Assembly (NCBI GenBank): GCA_023897205.1
Contig: JAHWDD010000003.1
Span: 2,855,665-2,919,664, forward strand
Reading direction: 5' to 3'
Length of the DNA: 64,000 bases
Source: Exophiala sp. HKRS030
Lineage: Eukaryota > Ascomycota > Eurotiomycetes > Chaetothyriales > Herpotrichiellaceae
A program made the translations under genes and the position numbers. Below, in pieces: positions 56,520-64,000 of the stretch (the first letter of the stretch is position 1; every line of letters starts with the position of its first letter). Below the pieces are notes generated by a model. The model was not told the origin of the DNA. It ran no database searches and was given only the letters and a program-made list of their open reading frames with translations.

Positions 56520-57400
56520 GAATTGACTACCTACCTTTGGGATGTACCTAGCAGGTGCCTACCGAGTACGGAGTAGTTAACTAGTAGGTAGCAATAAGCA
56601 CCGAGAAGTGCTAGAACAACTAACGAGTAGCCAACTGGACGTACGGTAGCTACTAGGTACTAGGCACCTCAGCTGCCAAGTTAAGTTACCAGTTACGTGC
56701 CAGTTGCGTAGTTAGTCGTGGTAGTTAACGGTGGACCCTGCAAGTTAGGGGTCAGTGCTCCCTCCCGAGGCGCCTATCCTATCAGTCCCATCGGAGAACT
56801 GGGCCACTGTACGACTGCAGCACTGCGTGACAGTGACTTCGGCCGAATGGTGATAGCATGATGCCCACGGGTAACTTGACAGGCGGAGTCACAACAAACA
56901 AAAGGCATCTGGACATCCAGCCCAAGCTGTATGCAATCCGTGTCTTCTGAGAGTAATTCTGAACAAAGAAGAGCAATTGCACTTTTTGATAGAGGAGTTG
57001 GGACAGAGTGGGATGGTTCTCGGTTTAGACACTAACCACCTAACTAACTACTTAACACAGTACTAGCTAGTTAGTATCTACGGATTAATTGGTTCGGTGC
57101 CCGTAGGTGCCCAATGGCCCTGGGATCACCATCTACTCCGTACAGTACTTAGTACTTACTCAGGCGTGTCAGGCTACGGCAGGATAAGTGTTGCTGTGCT
57201 CAGATGATCTGGACCGAGTACATATCGAGTTCTCCATACATACTCCGTCACTCCGTACATAAAATCCCACAGACACATCATCAATCGCTTGCTTCCCCTC
57301 AAAGTCACTTTGATCGACTTGCTTCTCCTACTCCATCTTTCTGCTTGAGCCAGGATTCCTAAACCAAAATTGTACTCCGTGACTCCATACAGGCTCCATG
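56520..57400. repeat. Third dense cluster of CTAGGTAC/TACGGAGTA words
   Basis: Dispersed palindromic words of the same kind as at 4.4-5.8 kb, with TACTCCGTA forms near 57,135, 57,240 and 57,376. No element ends or ORFs. Confidence 0.6.
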
Positions 57401-57524
57401 TCATGGCATGCATGGCTATCGGATCTACCGTGGCTGCCATGGCTGGCCATTGAGTCTGGCTCCGACTTCCTTGTCTCACCTGCAGTCTGCATTCAAGTGG
57501 AGTGCAACTCTACCTCTTCCCTGC

Positions 57525-57551
57525 TCCTGATTCCTGATTCCTGATTCCTGA
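57525..57551. repeat. TGATTCC tandem repeat
   Basis: Four consecutive copies of CTGATTC-type 7-nt units. Confidence 0.75.
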
Positions 57552-58385
57552 GTCAAGTTCCGACTACTGTCTACTGAGTACTGGATGCTACCACCTGCTT
57601 GATGTCTGCTGCCCAACAAATGCACACGCGTATCTGATGCTTTCAGAGTGGGACCCTGGCAAAAACCCCCAAGCAGAGCACAGACTCGCGTGAGCTGGAA
57701 CCGTCTGCACAGTACATCTTGTGAGCCACTTATCTCACTCCGCCATCTAGACTAAAGACATCTCTTCAGATAGCCGGGCATTCCGACCCAAAGTTGACCT
57801 TCTTGCGAGGCTTCAACGGAAGTGTCAAAGCTTTGTGAGACCTTGGATGGACATGTCAAACGTCCTTTGAAAGGTCTTGTAACAATCGCCATGAAGCAAT
57901 GGACCACCTTTGTGTGCTGTGCTCGAAATGCAGGAACGCGTCAAGCATCACCAACGCGTCAGTTACACGCTAACTAAGCGAGATCCATTTCCATTGGTCA
58001 ACATCCATTCTGCCCGCGTTCAGAGGCAGCCAATCCACCACGTCCGTCCAGGATCCTGCACTTCAACGTCCGCATCTTTGTCTGCATCGTTTGTCTGCCT
58101 CTTCGTCTTTGTTCTCACCTCTCAACACTCCATGCTCCATTCATGAGCAGCCACAGCCACAGCCCCAGAATTCTCCTGGATCATGGTGCTGTTAGTATCA
58201 CGATCACGCACGATTCACCTGCTCGTCTGATTCTGGGGCCCATCACTCACCGTCCTTCTTGATCCAACCTCTCCACAACAGCTCCATATCCGCCATTACA
58301 GCGTCTAACTTGAAACAAATGGCTCCCGTGACAAGAAACAAACAAACACACGGCAATATCAACAAACAATATCAACTGCATAGGC

Positions 58386-58901
58386 ATGGCCACGGCTCCG
58401 ACTCTAACACTTCCCACATTCGCAGATCCTCGACATCAAGTCACATCGGAAATACACGCGTGTAACCTTTCTTCTCCATTGACCCAAGAACCATTCCTCT
58501 CGCATTTCCGACCCCGTCTAGTCTACATGGTGTTACAACACAAACCTCGACCTGACCCTTCGTATCCAGCCGCAGAGCACCGTGCAAGAGCAAGGCCAAC
58601 GCCGCCCCTGTCAAGGTATGTATATCCAAAGCTCACGACAAGAAACATGACATCCTCCGACTTTTCCGAGTCGAACAACCAATACAATATTCCTCCATTA
58701 TTGATGTCTTGGTTTCGCTACATCGGCCCAGACGACAGCCGACCGAGGCAAACATCAGGAAAAATATGCATTTGTTGCTTGAGATCACGATTTGTGCCCC
58801 GTGACGTGACATTGGTTTACCCAACAAGACAGTCTTTCTCCCCACGTGGTGCCGGTATTTCCATACGCAAAGATAAATTTATCACTCAGTCGTCCTGGTA
58901 G
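58386..58901 (+). CDS. Unidentified 171-codon ORF
   Basis: An ATG-started open frame with a Pro/Arg-rich first half and a CICCLRSRFVPRD segment. I do not recognise it and no intron signals link it to other frames. It may be a chance ORF in a GC-balanced region or a lineage-specific gene. Confidence 0.2.
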   Translation: MATAPTLTLPTFADPRHQVTSEIHACNLSSPLTQEPFLSHFRPRLVYMVLQHKPRPDPSYPAAEHRARARPTPPLSRYVYPKLTTRNMTSSDFSESNNQYNIPPLLMSWFRYIGPDDSRPRQTSGKICICCLRSRFVPRDVTLVYPTRQSFSPRGAGISIRKDKFITQSSW

Positions 58902-59433
58902 GAAGAAGCAGCAACGAGTCTGTCAACTCGTGGTCCCCAGCTTTACCTAGATTTTCGAAAGCTAGATGTCCCTTTCCTCTCGCCATTCTTATTGCCTTGT
59001 GCTCCATAGATCGAGCATGCATTACGTGGGGAGGTGATGGACACACTCCTGCCAACTACAGCACCGTTCTACCATCAAGAACACGATATACATGTCAACG
59101 TAGAATTCCTGGTATTACTCTTGATTTTGCTGTCCTAAGTATGGCTCTATAGATGTATATCCTTATCATGCATGCTGAGCTTGGCATGAAAAAAAAATCA
59201 AGCAGCTACAAAAGATCCTTGCCGAGCAGTTGAATAATGGCTGACGCTCAAGTTCACGCCCACACTCTGCCAATGCAATTCTGTCCTTGACATGCACACA
59301 CTGCAAGAGCACTTTTGTGATATTTCACCTCGTCATACAGTACCCATGCTCATCTCCTTAGAACACCTCGCATAAGCTTCAACGTCATCCAACCTCAACC
59401 CTGACCACAACTTCACTCCGTGTCCCCGGCCAA
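58902..59433. other. Intergenic
   Basis: The 3' flank of the pyroglutamyl-peptidase gene. Nothing is recognised. Confidence 0.5.
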
Positions 59434-61124
59434 TCAGACCCTCCATCTGATCGCCGCACTACCGATCACAGCCTGCTCTCCGGGGTTCTCAGAATGCTGC
59501 GTCGTATACTTTTTCTCATCGCCCACAACTGCCACATCTACCTTGCCACCTCTCCTGTACCCGTCTTCCCAACTTGTGACAATCGCTCGGATCGCTTCTT
59601 CTGCAACAACAACACCTCTGCGTACATCTTCTACCCCTGTCCAGCCGGGAACATGCAGGAACGCCACTTTGCCGAGCCTTTCGTGTGCCAAGCCCTTGCG
59701 TGACTCGGTGATGCTGTCCTCAAATGCTAAAGAAGAATGTGAAGAAGAAGAGTGCTTGGTTGAGATATCGGAAGAGCTCTCCGAGGTAACACCTGAGGCA
59801 CTGGTGGTCGACGCGGCTTCAGACCTGTCAGGACCTGTTGACTTGCAGTCAGCCTCTCCGCGTTGGTATCGTGCATCGTCTAGCCATCTGCGGCTGAGGC
59901 TCTCGAACAGGGCGAATTCGCACAGAAATCGGCCAGCATCGCGGGAGAGCTTGACGATGCTCTTTTGGCGGTCATTTGTTCGCGGACTTGGAGGGACAGG
60001 AGTTGCGGTGGCGTTGCTCGTTGGAAAACTGTTAACAGTGGCTGTAGACACTGATGAAACCGAAGTCTTAACGGCGGATGGAGAGGAAGGTCCATTGCCA
60101 TTGAGAGCTGATTCCACACTTTCTTCCCACCTTTTCAGTACCTCATCCTCGTCCCAAGCTGTCATCAATAGATCAGGGATTCCCTCACGTTTCCATATGA
60201 CCTCGCCGCAGGAAAATCCATCGCCTTCATCAACGTCCTTGATTCGATAACCATCACGATGAGCCCGAGTTTCCAACGAATAGCAATCACGCCCGCCCGC
60301 CATACCAATGTGTAGGATGTAGTCTGGATCATGTTCAAGCACAAGATTTGGAACCAGACTCGTCACGACAGAATATGAAACACGGATCGGTTGAGGGTAG
60401 ACGATGAGGCGAATTTTGTACGGCGGAGGCGAAGACGGTGAAGGCGAAGGCGGGTAGAGCTCATTGGGAAGTGAGGACGCGATCAGCCAGGATGGATTGA
60501 CAAGAAACGATTTGAAAGGCTAGATGTAGATTAAGTGTGGTTAGCATTTGAAAATTCTCGGACACGTATCCACGCAGGTGATGACTTGACAAGGAGACAA
60601 AGAAAGGAGTCGGAATGTCGACACTGGGCCAATGTTAAAGCTCTGTGTGACATGATCCTTGATCGATCCCACTGGAATTCACCGTTCATTTCAGTAATGC
60701 AGGCATCTGAGTGAGAAGCAATGACACCGCCATGGTGATGGCAACACTTCTGTGCCCTTTTACCTGGTCTTCTTTCACTCCAAAGCACTCGACACGGTGA
60801 TCGACGTTGAGATCGTTCGGCCGGCTTATCCGTTATCGGTTATCGATAGTCAAAATGGGGTTGACATCCCCACCACAGCAACCACCCCCCCTCCGCAAGA
60901 AGGTTGGGTTGCGCAGATACTCGACATGGACAGGTCATCACCACAAACTGCAGGACTGGGCGCAAGCACAGATGAAATAATAGAAAAGAAAAGAAACCTA
61001 CTCCGAACCCAGTCACCAAAACCCTAACCTCACGCACAGGCGCATGCGGTGTCTCACCGTCACTGAACTGAGTCTGTTCATGCGCCAACCCGGGCGGCGG
61101 TGTGGGGGGTCCAGCGTCACCCAT
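59434..61124 (-). CDS. Pyroglutamyl-peptidase I (C15), fungal form with inserts
   Basis: A 402-aa cytosolic cysteine peptidase that removes N-terminal pyroglutamate. Exon 1 is 61124-61002 and exon 2 is 60519-59434, separated by a 482-nt intron that is far longer than others here. The join reads VRVLVTGFG then PFKSFLVNPSWLIASSL, which is the C15 N-terminal signature (TGFGPF...NPSW). Further motifs are ILHIGMAGGRD, the nucleophile Cys241 in DAGRFLCEFALFESL and the catalytic His330 in FLHVPGW. Bacterial C15 enzymes are about 215 aa. The extra length comes from two Ser/Thr-rich inserts at about 182-224 and 257-317. The long antisense open frame over this exon is a shadow. Confidence 0.88.
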
Positions 61125-62670
61125 TATATGTTTTCTTCACGCCCCGAGGTAGGTATCTTTTATATCATGTAAGGCGTAATGAAGTAGTGGCCAGTATTGA
61201 TCTTGATGTTCTCTCTCTTATGCCGACTCTTTTTCCCTACCGGATTTGTTGAGTCAGTGAAGGAATGAGGCAGGTCTTTCGATTGCTTGGTAGTATTTGG
61301 TGATAAGAGCAAAGATGACAAGGGTTTGGGTTTGGCTTTATGCTCGAAGTTGGAATTGGAATTGGACCTAGGACGTGGGAGTAGGGATGTGCGGGTTGAG
61401 AGGACCGTCGAGTCGAGAAAAGGATCAGATGACGTATAAACAAGTCTTGGTTGTGTTGGTGAGAAATTGAATCGATGTAGGATGGGAGTACTGAGTCAAA
61501 GTGTCGAGAGGAACCGAGAAAGTAGAGTCCCGCCAACAGCACCGACCTAAGCAGCCGAGGACTAAAACTGGACGGGCCGATCGATCGATCGCCGACGGAT
61601 GGGGCCAGAGGTTGTTAGAGAAAGTGGAGGGCGAGGAGGAGGATGAGGAGATATGGAGGTGGCAGTGGTGGAGGATAGGGAGAAGATGAATCGGGTGTAA
61701 GTATCATCGACAATATTGCAGTTATTATCGCTTAGCAAATCTCATTAGTCGCAGGCAAGTGGCAGGTACGGACAGGCTGGTATTTGGCTCAATGGGAAGT
61801 CACGGAACACTACCAACGGACATACATTCGTTCTTTCCTTCGTTACTTCTTTTCGCCTTCCTTCCTCCGGGCATTTCTACTCTTTGGGATTTTGCCACTC
61901 TGTGTTGATCCATCTCTCTCTCTCTATCCTCTATATCTATGTCTCCGGCTCAGTCACTGTCCCAGCCTCGGTGCTTGTTGTCCGATCAGGAAGTCTATAA
62001 TGTCATTCTCTGGTATCTCAGCATCCAGCTCGATCGAGACGGAATATGCAGCTCCTTGCTCGCGTGCGCATCCGGCTATGCCAATCCCCGCGGCGAAAGC
62101 TCCCTTCAAAGGTGGGGCATCAATTCAACATGCACGCTCACAGTGTACGGAAAGCTCGATTCATCTCTGATACATCATGACAGGGCATTGCATGCTACGA
62201 TCACGCGATCACCCGTATTTGCCTCCTTGCCTTGAAGCAACTTTCCGACACGCGCAATACCCGGCAACCTGTACTACCTTGAGTGAAAAACGACATCGCC
62301 TCAGCCAATCCTCGTGGCTAGTCAAGAACCCGGACCTCGACCTTTTATGAGACAAAAGACTCCTGTTTGGGACAGGTGCATGGGGTCTTCTATCCGCGCC
62401 TCACGTGTTGCCTCACGGTGGATAACATCTACGTGCGTCTTGGAATCAAAAATCATCATGGTCACCCAACAGAGTCTGGATGCAGGTAGGTGGCTAAGAA
62501 GGTCGTTCATGAGGTATTGTCCCCAAAGATCCAAGTGCGATACTAAGAAAGAAGAGCACCTTTCCAACATCTAGATGCGAAACTCCACCAGCGCCGATGC
62601 TCGAACGCGCGAAAAATATCAATCCACCCAGAGAATCTATTCTCAGGCCTCGGAAGAGCTCTCACAGCTC
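61125..62670. other. Intergenic between pyroglutamyl-peptidase and BUB1
   Basis: About 1.5 kb: promoter of the peptidase gene (minus) and 3' end of BUB1 (minus). It contains a 98-codon ATG-started plus-strand frame at 61,939-62,235 (MSPAQSLSQPRCLLSDQEVY) and an overlapping 128-codon frame. Neither is recognised and I do not call them. Confidence 0.45.
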
Positions 62671-64000
62671 TCATTTTCCAGCGATCAGCCTCTCCATCCT
62701 CCGTAAGGAGCCTCTGAGATCTCTACCACCTCTCTCGCCTTCCTCCATCAGCCATTTTTCCATCTTGACCCTGATCCTCTTGATATTATTCTGAATCGGC
62801 ATTTCTTCGCCATCCTGCACGCTGCCTGGATTCAACAATGTAGCAAAACACTCACCCCAGACCTCCTTTTCCCAATATCGTTTCAGGGTATCTTTCAGCT
62901 TCCACTCTTTCTTCTGCCCAAGACCAGCACCTGCCGCGGGAACTGTCTCAATGTATTTGCCAAACAAGAGACTATGGATCACCCCAGCTGCACCGTGGTA
63001 GTCGATCTGGTATTTCCATGGTCGGCATTCTCTGATTTCGGCACAATCTTGAGGACTTGATGCCCAGTCTGCGATGAATTGTGCCTGAGGCTTGAACATG
63101 CGTGTATCAATTGCCCGTCCGAAGTCGATCAAGGTAAGGCCTTTGGAGTTCCATCCATTTTTACCCGAAGGTTCAAACCCACTCGAGACGTCCAATGTTG
63201 TATCCAGTCTCACCAGACAATTATCGCCTTTCAGATCGCCGTGCAAGATTCCGATCCTGTGTAGATCTTCAAGTACCTTCAACAATTCAATTGAGAAGAA
63301 CATTGCAAGACTTTCGTCCAATCCTTCAGCGAGTTTCCCCGCTTTGACATTTTCGCTCCGAGCAAGATTGACCAGGTCAAGCAGAGTTCCTTGCGGACTG
63401 TACGACAGCACGAGGTACGCTTCGTCGCGGTAGAGATGGCACTCATGAGCAAGCACGATGGACTGCATTGTGCGAGCAGCTGGACCCAAACGCTGTCGGA
63501 TGAGTCGCAAGATATGAAACTCCCACATCAAGGTTCCCGGGGGTGTCTCGGTCTTGAGCGCCTCTAGTTCATTTCTTTCCCCTGATTTGCTCGAAGTTGA
63601 TAGCCCGGCATTTTCCTTGTCTTCATCGGGATCTGTCACATCTGCCGGATTGTAGCTCTCCACAAGATACACGGGTGCGAAAGCCCCTTCTCCAAGTTGC
63701 CGCTTGACCGCGTATACTTGGTCTGTCCCGTGGAACTTGAGAATGGGCGGCACGGCCCTGGTGAGCGTCTTGTCACCTAGACCCTTTCGCGGACTGCCTT
63801 TGACTTTGCTCTTGGCCACCTTCTCCGCAAAGGTTTTCAATACTTGGTACTGACCGTGCACTTCTTCCGAATGGTCACTATATCCTGCATACGACGATAC
63901 TGGAGGATGCACGGCCGTCAAAATCTGCTGTCGGATTGCATCGTCACATGGATTACATTGTAGGTCCAGCACGATAGGTCCTTTGTGGATTTTGGCCGGT
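62671..64000 (-). CDS. BUB1: Spindle-checkpoint kinase Bub1, C-terminal part (cut by window edge)
   Basis: The C-terminal kinase domain of Bub1, which phosphorylates histone H2A at kinetochores and recruits shugoshin in mitosis. The frame is open through the window edge, so the start and the N-terminal TPR and Mad3-like regions lie outside. A GTG at 63972 is not the start. Visible motifs are HPPVSSYAGYSD just before the kinase domain (typical of Bub1), the glycine loop QLGEGAFAPVYLVE, LEALKTETP with the ATP-binding Lys, and the catalytic loop HGDLKGDNCLVR. The Mg-binding motif is TLIDFGRAID and the C-lobe has WKYQIDYHGAAGVIHSLLFG. All catalytic residues are present, so the kinase should be active. 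The C-terminus is RGSLRRMERLIAGK. No intron is needed in this part. Confidence 0.93.
   Translation of the reverse strand, partial: PAKIHKGPIVLDLQCNPCDDAIRQQILTAVHPPVSSYAGYSDHSEEVHGQYQVLKTFAEKVAKSKVKGSPRKGLGDKTLTRAVPPILKFHGTDQVYAVKRQLGEGAFAPVYLVESYNPADVTDPDEDKENAGLSTSSKSGERNELEALKTETPPGTLMWEFHILRLIRQRLGPAARTMQSIVLAHECHLYRDEAYLVLSYSPQGTLLDLVNLARSENVKAGKLAEGLDESLAMFFSIELLKVLEDLHRIGILHGDLKGDNCLVRLDTTLDVSSGFEPSGKNGWNSKGLTLIDFGRAIDTRMFKPQAQFIADWASSPQDCAEIRECRPWKYQIDYHGAAGVIHSLLFGKYIETVPAAGAGLGQKKEWKLKDTLKRYWEKEVWGECFATLLNPGSVQDGEEMPIQNNIKRIRVKMEKWLMEEGERGGRDLRGSLRRMERLIAGK

Larger units (their letters stand above)
55487..58385. other. Gene-poor region, about 2.9 kb
   Basis: The first 700 bases are a purine-rich (minus-strand pyrimidine-rich) leader of the preceding gene. 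From 56,520 to 57,400 TACCTAGG-like and TACGGAGTA/TACTCCGTA words are dense again. No gene is recognised. Confidence 0.5.

Noticed and set aside
59420..60250. 276-codon plus-strand open frame
   Set aside because: It lies fully antisense to the conserved catalytic exon of pyroglutamyl-peptidase and has no recognisable motif.
61784..62235. Two overlapping plus-strand open frames before BUB1
   Set aside because: Neither is recognised and both lie in pyrimidine-rich leader-like sequence.
1..64000. tRNA genes, intact transposons or terminal repeats
   Set aside because: A search by eye for T-arm motifs, transposase or reverse-transcriptase motifs and paired terminal repeats gave nothing I could support; a covariance-model and repeat search would settle it.

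Overview
The window is nuclear DNA of a filamentous ascomycete (Pezizomycotina). The protein genes carry short introns, mostly 44-60 nt, with GT starts, CTRAC-like branch sites and YAG ends. The families are typical of moulds: fungal rhodopsin-like/Pth11-type membrane proteins, HET-domain genes, a TauD-type dioxygenase, a DHA1-type MFS exporter and a GH10 xylanase. I cannot assign a class with confidence. I found no tRNA, rRNA, CRISPR array or intact transposon.

Layout. 0-18 kb is a housekeeping block: an RRM+Pumilio RNA-binding protein (minus), a gene-free stretch of about 6.7 kb, a double-Myb telobox protein (plus), sorting nexin SNX3 (minus, 3 exons) and the nucleolar protein Pol5 (plus). 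18-23 kb holds a TauD-type dioxygenase followed by a MUP1-type amino acid permease; together they look like a small sulfur-scavenging pair, with a CYS3/MetR-type palindrome before the permease. 23-33.6 kb is gene-poor and decayed. It holds a DUF4238-like fragment, one intact seven-TM Pth11-type gene, and two broken HET-domain genes. 33.6-48 kb is accessory and rich in membrane proteins: an uncharacterised 823-aa protein with a large ectodomain, a small orphan gene, an eight-exon DUF2421/DUF2422 (fusaric-acid-resistance-like) transporter, a second Pth11-type protein and an MFS exporter. 50.5-52.1 kb is a secreted GH10 xylanase with a probable 1-nt frame break near its 5' end. 53-61 kb has an ascomycete-conserved protein of unknown function and pyroglutamyl-peptidase I. 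The window ends inside BUB1, whose kinase domain is intact and whose N-terminus lies outside.

Gene models were built by hand from reading frames and splice signals. Each spliced span runs from the start codon to the stop, with exon coordinates in the evidence. Several long open frames begin with GTG or TTG; I moved those starts to an ATG or to an upstream exon.

Points for a second look: the frame break in the xylanase, two HET pseudogenes carrying opposite halves of the domain, the candidate sulfur-regulator site, the uneven spread of TACGGAGTA and TACCTAGGTA words (outer parts of the window only), and three conserved genes with no known function. I did not find a clearly new defence or mobile system.
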